Shown: one piece after another, positions 1-5,072 of the stretch
Position numbering within the stretch: the first letter of the stretch is position 1
Layout: the number at the start of each line of letters is the position of its first letter
Assembly (NCBI GenBank): GCA_002772325.1
Contig: PCSL01000009.1
Location: 1 to 6,383 of the forward strand
Origin: Chloroflexi bacterium CG23_combo_of_CG06-09_8_20_14_all_45_10
Lineage (GTDB): Bacteria > Chloroflexota > Dehalococcoidia > GIF9 > AB-539-J10
Length of the DNA stretch: 6,383 bases
Reading direction: 5' to 3'
Program-made: the position numbers and the translations under genes
The notes under the pieces: model-generated
Seen by the model: only the letters and a program-made list of their open reading frames with translations
Databases searched by the model: none
What the model was told of the DNA's origin: nothing

Positions 1-381
1 AACTTCTGTGGTTATGTTTTTAGCTGCTGCCCGCTCAATCTTTCTATTGAGTATAGCTATAACCGCTGGTTTAATATCTACGGCGTAAACATGCCCTGAT
101 AGCCCAGCACGGCGGGCAGCTTCGAAAGTATAAAATCCTGTGCCAGGTCCCATCTCCATGACCTTCATCCCCTCATGGATGTCAACATGGTCAATGAATT
201 TCTCTGGAGGATGGATCTTTCGCCGAATCGGGTTATTTATAAAGCAGACAATAAATGTTGGGTCAGGAAGATGTGTAAGGCGTCGCACTAGTTTAGTAAT
301 CGGATGGACGATTATAAGCCAACTCAGTATTACTAGGGCAATCCAGCCAAAAATCTTCAGGATTAGAAATAGGATTGGCAT
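1..381 (-). CDS. class I SAM-dependent methyltransferase, N-terminal part (runs off left edge)
   Basis: I read 127 codons in frame to the first base of the window, so only the N-terminus is present. Residues 3-25 are a strongly hydrophobic stretch, likely one membrane anchor or signal anchor. After a linker rich in basic residues and proline comes Rossmann motif I at residues 75-85 (M-E-M-G-P-G-T-G-F-Y-T), the SAM-binding glycine loop. It is followed by the second strand with acidic D102 (V-Y-A-V-D), which normally binds the ribose hydroxyls. The acceptor substrate cannot be told, since the substrate-binding part lies outside the window. The ATG lies two bases after the stop of the upstream chimeric gene, with no strong ribosome binding site, so translation is probably coupled. 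Seen: motif I, TM segment, spacing. Known: family fold. Inferred: a membrane-associated methyltransferase, perhaps once in an operon with an ICMT-type methyltransferase. Confidence 0.85.
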   Translation of the reverse strand, partial: MPILFLILKIFGWIALVILSWLIIVHPITKLVRRLTHLPDPTFIVCFINNPIRRKIHPPEKFIDHVDIHEGMKVMEMGPGTGFYTFEAARRAGLSGHVYAVDIKPAVIAILNRKIERAAAKNITTEV

Positions 382-383
382 TG

Positions 384-626
384 CTAACTCATTCTTTTGA
401 AAACTCTGGGAAAGAACACGCCAGTCGAGGCACGGTAACTTTCATACTCCTCACCGAAAACTCCAATGAGTGCCTTTTCCTCCGCTTTAACCTCGAAGCA
501 AATTCTCAAGTTTGGGATTGACACACCGTAGGTGCTCTCTGGCGTAATTCCATATTTTGCCATGCCCTCTGTTGCTTTGGGATTAGATAAGGATTTCAGC
601 CTCTTAAGAATATCGCTGTGTTGCAT
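384..626 (-). pseudogene. in-frame chimera: AlkD N-terminus fused to C-terminus of an isoprenylcysteine methyltransferase-like protein
   Basis: This 80-residue open frame joins parts of two unrelated families. Residues 1-41 resemble the N-terminal helices of DNA alkylation repair (AlkD/HEAT-like) proteins, with L-K-S-L-S-N-P, G-M-A-K-Y-G-I and Y-G-V-S-I-P-N-L-R as key stretches; an intact AlkD is normally over 200 residues. Residues ~42-80 instead resemble the extreme C-terminus of ICMT/PEMT-type membrane methyltransferases: K-A-E-E-K-A-L followed by F-G-E-E-Y-E-S-Y and a final F-F-P-R-V-F. The junction is near position 503. The start is set by GGAGG (632-636), five bases before ATG 626-624; a TTG further upstream at 671 is open but lacks such a site. 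The stop is two bases from the downstream methyltransferase ATG. Neither catalytic core is present, so enzyme activity is unlikely, though the frame is open and may be translated. I infer an internal deletion that removed the rest of alkD and the front of the ICMT gene. Confidence 0.7.
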
Positions 627-631
627 TTTTG

Positions 632-636
632 CCTCC
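632..636 (-). promoter_or_regulatory. ribosome binding site GGAGG deciding the start of the chimeric gene
   Basis: On the minus strand GGAGG is followed by five bases (CAAAA) and then ATG 626-624. This favours that ATG over the in-frame TTG 45 bases upstream and matches the usual beginning of AlkD-type proteins. Confidence 0.7.
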
Positions 637-782
637 GCGATGGTACATATGCTCTCGCTTGATGTTTGCAAGCTAAGATAAGGTTTTGATGGAGCAAAAC
701 TTTCAGTCAGTGCTATACGACATGAGCCTTCTATGCTCTATCAGGCGATCATTTTACTCGGTAACTATGGAAAGGGTTCTTT

Positions 783-1184
783 TTAAGTCAGCCAATTCTC
801 AATCCACAACCCCTGAATTCTATGAAAATCGGTGTCATCCGATACGAGAATAAAGTCCCCTACCTTTACTAAGGAAGCTATCAAAATATCCGCGTCTTCA
901 ATGGGTTCTCCTCTTAGCTGCAAAACCGCATACATCTGTGCGGCTTCATCAAAAATGGCTTGAGTACCTAGCAATATCAAACCAAAACGTTCGCAAAGGC
1001 GATCAAACTTCTCTAACTGCGCTGTAGCATTCTTTGCTAAAAGGCCTCGTTTTATCTCATAGTAACTGATGCCGTTTATGAAAATGTCCTCCCCCTCTAC
1101 TATGACTTCTTGGGCTCGCCTCTTGACCTTTTCGTTACCTTTCAAGATTGCCGTAATAATATTTGTATCAAGCACGTATGTCAT
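783..1184 (-). CDS. PIN-domain ribonuclease, VapC-type toxin
   Basis: A complete 133-residue PIN domain, the usual size for VapC toxins. The N-terminal strand carries D6 in the L-D-T-N motif. E43 lies in Y-Y-E-I-K-R-G, the second acidic position. D97 and D99 sit in I-E-D-A-D-I-L-I-A, and S115-D116-D117 in the V-S-D-D-T-D-F motif before the closing G-L-W-I-E-N-W. These are the metal-binding acidic residues of the family, so the nuclease looks intact. VapC proteins cut tRNA, rRNA or other RNA in the cytoplasm and are held inactive by a partner made from the same operon. Its ATG overlaps the TGA of the preceding gene (ATGA, four bases), with AGGAGG about 11 bases upstream, so production is coupled to that gene. 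The exact RNA target cannot be read from sequence. The upstream 122-residue gene is the natural antitoxin candidate. Confidence 0.9.
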   Translation of the reverse strand: MTYVLDTNIITAILKGNEKVKRRAQEVIVEGEDIFINGISYYEIKRGLLAKNATAQLEKFDRLCERFGLILLGTQAIFDEAAQMYAVLQLRGEPIEDADILIASLVKVGDFILVSDDTDFHRIQGLWIENWLT

Positions 1185-1549
1185 TTAAAAAGGGGCCTCC
1201 TTTTTACTGCTTTTTCGAAGGCTTCTCTTTGTTCAGGAGTTAACTCATTCAACATACCGAAGGCGGCCTCAAGAGCATTGAGCTTTTCTATGATTTTTTT
1301 CATTCTTTCCCAATCTTGCACCTCGAACATTTGGACAGGCACAGGATGCATGGGAAGATTTTCCCTTTCGATGACTTCTTCAAAGAGCTGTATTCCCAGG
1401 TCAGTACTGACGGCTGTGGAGCCTGGTGTCCGAAATCCTTCTGGTTCTCTTTTGCTCCCAAAAGTATATGATGCGCCTTCACTTAGTACCCACGTAACTG
1501 GGTCTTCAGTATCGGATACCCGTGGACTTCTCGGTAGTGAGACCGACAT
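1181..1549 (-). CDS. small protein between TIGR04255 and PIN genes, candidate antitoxin
   Basis: 122 residues; I do not recognise the whole protein. The N-terminal two-thirds are rich in Pro, Ser, Thr and Gly and look extended or irregular. The last third (from about residue 77) is predicted helical and ends in L-T-P-E-Q-R-E-A-F-E-K-A-V-K-R-R-P-L-F, a type of tail seen in small antitoxin-like proteins encoded before PIN toxins. No clear AbrB, ribbon-helix-helix or Phd DNA-binding motif is visible. The start is firm: GGGGAGG lies seven bases upstream, and the ATG overlaps the TAA of the TIGR04255 gene by one base (TAATG). The stop overlaps the PIN ATG. Position and coupling are the main argument for an antitoxin or adaptor role; it could instead be a protein needed by the TIGR04255 partner. 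Confidence 0.7.
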   Translation of the reverse strand: MSVSLPRSPRVSDTEDPVTWVLSEGASYTFGSKREPEGFRTPGSTAVSTDLGIQLFEEVIERENLPMHPVPVQMFEVQDWERMKKIIEKLNALEAAFGMLNELTPEQREAFEKAVKRRPLFK

Positions 1550-2292
1550 TATTTTACCTCCCCAAATAGAACCCTACTTTTATCTTTTATACACGACTCA
1601 AAAGTTTTCTCAATTACTGAGTGCGCCTGTTCGATCCACTCTTGGCACGCCTGTATTGGTATAGCTTCAGGAACAGCCATAATATAATCGATATCTAAGA
1701 CTATTGACGTTGTATTCGGACTTTCCGGAGGAGCACTACCCACTGTAACAAGCATTCGATCACGATTATCTACATAAGGGATCTCTACCCGAGATATGAA
1801 ACTTGTGTGAAGTTGGGGTATATCTTGGGGTATGTAGGGATAGAAATCAATATACTCACTAAGTTCGACTGATTCAGCCTTGATATTTATTCTATTGATA
1901 TACCTAAGTCCAATTCGTTTGAATCCCTTTGGATTGGCTACCCCCTCATATGTTTGAAGAGCTCCCAAAACCACTGACTTGAATTCGGCCCATGTTCGGT
2001 AAGGCTTCAGTTGATTTACCACAAGAAGATCAGGAGCAATCTGAATTAAAGCGGTTTTATCTTTCCTATGAAATTGGATGCGTGGTGGAGCCGGCTCCAC
2101 TTTGTGTTCAAAGCCTTTCTCTGTTGGTCGAAATTGGACACCTATTCCAACTTGCTGCTGTCTATCCGGGAATGTGCCCTTTACTTTCTCATACATCAAT
2201 CCTGGTATCGTCAAATCCCATGGCTGACTGGGAACAAATTGGAATTCACATAGAGCCTCGATAATTGGCGGATTCTTATATTTTTTGCCCAT
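1549..2292 (-). CDS. TIGR04255 family protein
   Basis: 247 residues, typical for the TIGR04255 family, a sporadically distributed group of about 250 residues with no established biochemical function. The opening Y-K-N-P-P-I-I-E-A-L-C-E-F-Q-F is the family's characteristic N-terminal strand. The middle contains W-A-E-F and then G-F-K-R-I-G-L-R-Y-I-N-R-I (around residues 122-134), the second recognisable block. No transmembrane segment, signal peptide or nuclease motif is visible, so it is probably cytoplasmic. The start is supported by GGAGG eight bases before the ATG. It is the first gene of a three-gene overlapping operon with the 122-residue protein and the PIN nuclease, which hints that the family can act as a sensor or neutralising partner in a toxin module; that is an inference from context only. 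I found no convincing sigma-70 promoter in the ~130 bases upstream. Confidence 0.8.
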   Translation of the reverse strand: MGKKYKNPPIIEALCEFQFVPSQPWDLTIPGLMYEKVKGTFPDRQQQVGIGVQFRPTEKGFEHKVEPAPPRIQFHRKDKTALIQIAPDLLVVNQLKPYRTWAEFKSVVLGALQTYEGVANPKGFKRIGLRYINRINIKAESVELSEYIDFYPYIPQDIPQLHTSFISRVEIPYVDNRDRMLVTVGSAPPESPNTTSIVLDIDYIMAVPEAIPIQACQEWIEQAHSVIEKTFESCIKDKSRVLFGEVK

Positions 2293-2579
2293 TTCTTATA
2301 CCTCCATTTAGGGTAGCTTTTCCTCAACATTAACCGAACCTTGCTTCTATGATGCTGACATTTCTCTTCGTGAAATGAGCTTTAACTACTACACACATCT
2401 TAAGCCCTTTGGATCCACTGAGCAAAATGTCACTTCAGAGCCGCATATAGGAACTCTAGGTTCATCTAATCCGCTTTGATCTAGCAGACTTTAGCATTAG
2501 CTGCAGCTTCTGTAAAGATTTTTCAAAGTTTTTTACTGTGTGTGGCTTTTTGCCCTTACCCGGTTCGATAGTATGGACA

Positions 2580-2593
2580 TTCTAGTACTAGAA
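2580..2593. promoter_or_regulatory. 14-bp perfect palindrome, possible operator
   Basis: TTCTAGTACTAGAA reads the same on both strands. It lies about 55 bases upstream of the -35 box of the 561-residue repeat gene, a reasonable place for a dimeric regulator. No regulator gene is adjacent, so function is a guess from symmetry and position. Confidence 0.3.
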
Positions 2594-2648
2594 CCCACAG
2601 GGAGTTGTCAAGGGAGATCTGGTGACCCTGCCCCTGACGGGCTGTGCA

Positions 2649-2677
2649 TTGAAAATTTAAGTAGCTCCTATTAAAAT
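2649..2677 (+). promoter_or_regulatory. sigma-70-type promoter of the 25-residue-repeat gene
   Basis: TTGAAA (2649-2654), a 17-base spacer and TAAAAT (2672-2677). Both boxes are one mismatch from consensus and the spacing is ideal. It predicts transcription start near 2684 and a leader of about 70 bases. Confidence 0.75.
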
Positions 2678-2724
2678 AAGAAATATAAGGGGTAAGGAAA
2701 ACCGCTAGACTTTGCCGGGTCAAG

Positions 2725-2746
2725 CGAGGTTTCCTAAGAATCCTCG
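2725..2746 (+). promoter_or_regulatory. leader hairpin adjoining the ribosome binding site
   Basis: CGAGG (2725-2729) pairs with CCTCG (2742-2746), then after a T-T mismatch TTC pairs with GAA around a CTAA loop. The stem ends where the only SD-like sequence (GGAG, 2746-2749) begins, just before ATG 2753, so folding could limit ribosome access. Short stem; moderate to low confidence that it is functional. Confidence 0.4.
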
Positions 2747-2752
2747 GAGAAC

Positions 2753-4438
2753 ATGAAAGAAAGTATTGGGACATTTGAGCAGGCAGTAGCTAGAGCTGAG
2801 AAGCTAAGTCAAGCGGCCAGGCAGGCTGCTGAGGAATCAAAGAGGGCATCTCAAGAAGCTATAAGCAGGGTTGAGGAGATAAGCCAGGCAGCCATGGAGG
2901 CTGCTGAGGAGGCGGAGAGAGCATCACAGGAAGCAGTAAGCAAAGCTGAAAGGATAAGCCAAGCATCCAAGAAGGTTACTGAAGCATCGATAAAAGCATC
3001 ACAGGAGGTGATAAGCAAGGCTGAGGCATCGATCAAATCAGTCACGGAGGCTGCTGAGTTATCAGCAAAGGCATTTAAGGAGGCGGTAAGCAGAGCTGAG
3101 GCATCGGTCAAATCGGCCAAGGAGTCTGCTGAAGCATCGATGAAAGCCTCCCAAGGGGCTATAACCGGGGTTGAGGAGGTAGGCCAAGCGGCCATGGAAA
3201 CCGCTCAGGAAGCGATGAAAGTCTCCCGAGGAGCTATAACCAGAGTTGGGGAGATAGGCCGAGCGGCCATGGAAACCGCTCAGGAAGCGATGTGGGCCTC
3301 CCAAGGGGCTATAAGCCAGGCTGAGGAGGTAGGCAAGGCGGCCGCCAAAGCTGCCAAGGAAGCGCAGAGAGCATCACAGGAAGCAGTAAGCAAAGCTGAA
3401 AAGACAAGCCAAGCAGCCACGAAGTCTGCCGAAGAGTCCGCAAGGGCATTCGAGGAGGCAATAAGCAGAGCCAATGAAGTAAGTAGATCGGCTAAGGAGT
3501 CTACTGAAGAGTCCGCAAGGGCATTTGGGGAAGTAATAAGCAGAGCCAATGAAATAAGCAAAACGACCAGGAAAGAGGCTAAAACACTGATAAAAGCATC
3601 TCAGAAAGCTGTAAGCAGAGCTGAGGCATCGGTCAAATCGGCCCGGGAGTCTGCTGAAGCATCAATGCGGACTTCCCAAGAGGCCATAGCCAGAGCTGAG
3701 GAGATAGGCCAGGCAGCCATGGAGGCTATTGAGGAATCAAGAAAAGCATCCCAAGAAGCTATAAGCAGGGTTGAGGAGGTAGGCCAGGCAGCCAAAGAGG
3801 CTGCTGAGGAGGCGAAGAAAGCCTCCCAAGAGGCCATAGCCAGAGCTGAGGAGATAGGCCAGGCAGCTAAGGAGACTGCCGAGGAATCAAGAAAAGCATC
3901 CCAAGAAGCTGCAGGCAGGGTTGAGGAGGTAGGCCAAGCGGCTATGAAAGCTGCCGAGGAGGCGAAAGAAGCTTCCCAAGAGGCCATAGCCAGAGCTAAG
4001 GAGATAGGCCAAGCAGCCAAGGAGGCCGCTGAGGAATCAACACAAGTAGCCAGGGAAGTTAGTGAGAGAGCGATAAGGGAAGCCAGGGAGGACGTTATAA
4101 CAGCGGTAAGGGCATTTGAGGAGGCCATCAATAGGGCTGAGGAAACAACTAAATCAGCTAGAAAGGCTGCAAAGACATCAATACGAGTATTTGAGAAAGC
4201 GATGGGTGGAGCTGAAAAGGTAAACAAAGGGATTGAGGAGGCTGTTGAAGTACCACCAAAGATATTTGAAGAGGCCTTAGGCAAGGCTGAAGCTGCTACG
4301 GAGGAAAAGAAGGGGCCCAAAGAATCTAGAAGGGAAATGCAAGCCCGGTTGGATTTCTTGGCTCAAATGTATGCTGCTAGTAAAGCTGAACATGCTGAGG
4401 AAGAAGCTGTGGAGGATGATGAAGTGGAACAAGACTAG
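2753..4438 (+). CDS. 561-residue coiled-coil protein of 25-residue tandem repeats
   Basis: I do not recognise a named family. After six residues (M-K-E-S-I-G) the protein consists of 17 uninterrupted 25-residue units (residues 7-431), a 22-residue unit (432-453), two more 25-residue units (454-503), then a partial unit and a charged tail ending in E-E-E-A-V-E-D-D-E-V-E-Q-D. Units typically begin A-S-Q-E-A-I, with R/K-A/V-E-E-I/V in the middle and Q-A-A, then E-A-A-E-E near the end. Small or hydrophobic residues recur at spacing 4-4-3-4-3-4-3, that is one hendecad plus two heptads, so a long Ala-rich helix or coiled coil is expected. There is no signal peptide, membrane segment or catalytic motif. 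An in-frame TAA at 2735-2737 excludes starts upstream of it, leaving ATG 2753 as the only good start; its SD (GGAG) is unusually close. Role unknown: structural, filament-forming or surface-coating are possibilities. Confidence 0.88.
   Translation: MKESIGTFEQAVARAEKLSQAARQAAEESKRASQEAISRVEEISQAAMEAAEEAERASQEAVSKAERISQASKKVTEASIKASQEVISKAEASIKSVTEAAELSAKAFKEAVSRAEASVKSAKESAEASMKASQGAITGVEEVGQAAMETAQEAMKVSRGAITRVGEIGRAAMETAQEAMWASQGAISQAEEVGKAAAKAAKEAQRASQEAVSKAEKTSQAATKSAEESARAFEEAISRANEVSRSAKESTEESARAFGEVISRANEISKTTRKEAKTLIKASQKAVSRAEASVKSARESAEASMRTSQEAIARAEEIGQAAMEAIEESRKASQEAISRVEEVGQAAKEAAEEAKKASQEAIARAEEIGQAAKETAEESRKASQEAAGRVEEVGQAAMKAAEEAKEASQEAIARAKEIGQAAKEAAEESTQVAREVSERAIREAREDVITAVRAFEEAINRAEETTKSARKAAKTSIRVFEKAMGGAEKVNKGIEEAVEVPPKIFEEALGKAEAATEEKKGPKESRREMQARLDFLAQMYAASKAEHAEEEAVEDDEVEQD
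2771..4045 (+). repeat. 17 tandem 75-bp coding repeats
   Basis: Units start every 75 bases from 2771 (2771, 2846, 2921 ... 3971), each encoding 25 residues with no spacer. Copies differ at many bases but keep phase. Neighbouring copies share long exact runs, for example 31 bases at 3187-3217 and 3262-3292. Degenerate units continue to about 4260 after one 66-bp unit (4046-4111). Confidence 0.92.
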
Positions 4439-4441
4439 ATG

Positions 4442-4487
4442 AGGCAAAGGTGGGGAATGTACTTTTTTCCCCCTGTTTATTTTGCCT
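4442..4487 (+). terminator. possible terminator stem-loop after the 25-residue-repeat gene
   Basis: AGGCAAA (4442-4448) pairs perfectly with TTTGCCT (4481-4487), and inside it GGGGAA (4452-4457) pairs with TTCCCC (4467-4472). It begins four bases after the stop codon. There is no U-tract after the outer stem, so it is not a textbook intrinsic terminator; it may only protect the mRNA 3' end. Confidence 0.4.
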
Positions 4488-4515
4488 TGTATGAATGCAA
4501 ATAAAAGAGTAAAAT
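4487..4515 (+). promoter_or_regulatory. sigma-70-type promoter of the 141-residue coiled-coil gene
   Basis: TTGTAT (4487-4492), 17-base spacer, TAAAAT (4510-4515), then an A-rich leader and AGGAGGG (4534-4540) five bases before ATG 4546. The -10 box and spacing are identical to those of the preceding gene. The -35 box overlaps the last base of the upstream stem-loop by one base. Confidence 0.65.
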
Positions 4516-4545
4516 AAAAAATGCAAGGAGCAAAGGAGGGATATC

Positions 4546-4971
4546 ATGTCAGATGCAGAGCAAATCTTTGTGGCGGGTAAGGAAGAAGAAATTGAACAGA
4601 AAGCCAAGAAGGTCCCTAAGAAAGCGGAGCAAGCTGTTGATTTCCTTGATAAAACTCAACAGCGGGCTGCGGCAGCTTACGCAGCCTACATAGAAGCTCA
4701 ACGCCAATTAGAAGAAGCCTATAAGGAGCAGGAACGACAGGCAGATGGGGCTTATAATGAGGCTGTAGAGCGAGCTAGAAAGGCTTGTGAGGAGAGCATA
4801 GCGCAGGCTAGAATGGCCTATGAGGAAAGCATAGCCCAGGCTAGAAAGGGTTATGAGGGAAGCATAGCTCAGGTATTAAGAACGCGTGATGAGGCTGAAC
4901 GGAAAGCCCAGGAAGCCCGCAATGAGACCATCGAGCGGACATGGGCAATCTTTACTAAAGCTAGAAAGTAA
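4546..4971 (+). CDS. 141-residue coiled-coil protein with eleven-residue (hendecad) repeats
   Basis: I do not recognise a named family. Residues 47-134 divide cleanly into eight 11-residue units. Five of them have Tyr at position 2 (A-Y-I-E, A-Y-K-E, A-Y-N-E, A-Y-E-E, G-Y-E-G) and one has Cys there. The fourth to sixth units are near copies built on E-S-I-A-Q-A-R, and their DNA repeats every 33 bases. Hendecads favour a nearly straight or right-handed coiled coil. The N-terminus is charged (K-E-E-E-I-E-Q-K) and the C-terminus is basic (F-T-K-A-R-K). There is no signal peptide or membrane segment, so a cytoplasmic structural protein is likely. AGGAGGG five bases before the ATG fixes the start. 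It follows the 25-residue-repeat gene on the same strand 107 bases downstream with its own promoter; the shared Ala/Glu/Arg-rich helical style suggests the two act together, which is inference. Confidence 0.88.
   Translation: MSDAEQIFVAGKEEEIEQKAKKVPKKAEQAVDFLDKTQQRAAAAYAAYIEAQRQLEEAYKEQERQADGAYNEAVERARKACEESIAQARMAYEESIAQARKGYEGSIAQVLRTRDEAERKAQEARNETIERTWAIFTKARK
4777..4881 (+). repeat. 33-bp coding direct repeats (hendecads)
   Basis: Three tandem 33-bp units encoding residues 80-112 of the 141-residue protein. They share bases such as GAGAGCATAGCGCAGGCTAG / GAAAGCATAGCCCAGGCTAG. Neighbouring units on both sides are recognisable only as protein, showing recent expansion in the centre and older repeats at the edges. 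Confidence 0.75.
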
Positions 4972-5025
4972 GGGAGACAAATCAAACTGCTTCTCTAGCT
5001 ATATTTCTTGATGGTCTGGCTTTTA

Positions 5026-5053
5026 CAGAAGAGCCGAAATACCGGTTCTTCTG
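5026..5053. terminator. hairpin between convergent genes, possible bidirectional terminator
   Basis: CAGAAGAGCCG (5026-5036) and CGGTTCTTCTG (5043-5053) form an 11-bp stem with one G-U pair and a six-base loop. It lies 55 bases after the stop of the 141-residue gene and 20 bases after the stop of the tubulin-like gene on the other strand. No U-tract follows on either strand, so termination may be Rho-dependent, or the hairpin may stabilise the transcripts. Confidence 0.5.
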
Positions 5054-5072
5054 CACAGGTTCAAGGAACTAA

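Larger units (their letters stand above)
2293..2752. other. 460-base intergenic region between divergent operons
   Basis: No convincing gene. It separates the minus-strand TIGR04255 operon from the plus-strand repeat gene, so it should hold promoters for both. The plus-strand promoter is clear (2649-2677). The rest contains a 16-base stretch resembling the IS end at the right of the window (2418-2433), a 10-bp palindrome AGCTGCAGCT (2499-2508), a 14-bp palindrome (2580-2593), an imperfect dyad (2596-2646) and a hairpin just before the start codon (2725-2746). A lysine-rich open stretch of about 39 codons on the minus strand (2462-2581) has no usable start codon near its beginning. Confidence 0.7.

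Noticed and set aside
140..400. 86-codon plus-strand open frame over the methyltransferase
   Set aside because: It lies antisense to a frame with a clear SAM-binding motif, has no ribosome binding site and its translation has no family resemblance.
627..671. TTG at 671 as start of the chimeric gene
   Set aside because: Open in frame, but no Shine-Dalgarno precedes it, while ATG 626 has GGAGG at five bases and matches the usual beginning of AlkD proteins.
1110..1664. 184-codon plus-strand open frame
   Set aside because: Antisense to the PIN, 122-residue and TIGR04255 genes, whose overlaps and ribosome binding sites are coherent; the translation is low-complexity without a recognisable domain.
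2561..2570. GGTTCGA-like bases suggesting a tRNA T-arm
   Set aside because: No acceptor stem, anticodon arm or D-arm can be assembled around them on either strand.
2556..2774. 72-codon minus-strand open frame in the intergenic region
   Set aside because: It runs across the plus-strand promoter and start codon, has no ribosome binding site and no recognisable motif.
2771..4045. CRISPR array or non-coding satellite interpretation of the 75-bp repeats
   Set aside because: There are no unique spacers between repeats, the period is a multiple of three and one long frame stays open throughout, so the repeats are coding.
3601..4320. 239-codon minus-strand open frame, rich in Ala and Ser
   Set aside because: An antisense by-product of the 75-bp repeats, whose codon bias leaves the opposite strand without stops. 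The same holds for 2851-3195, 3062-3304 and 3280-3561.
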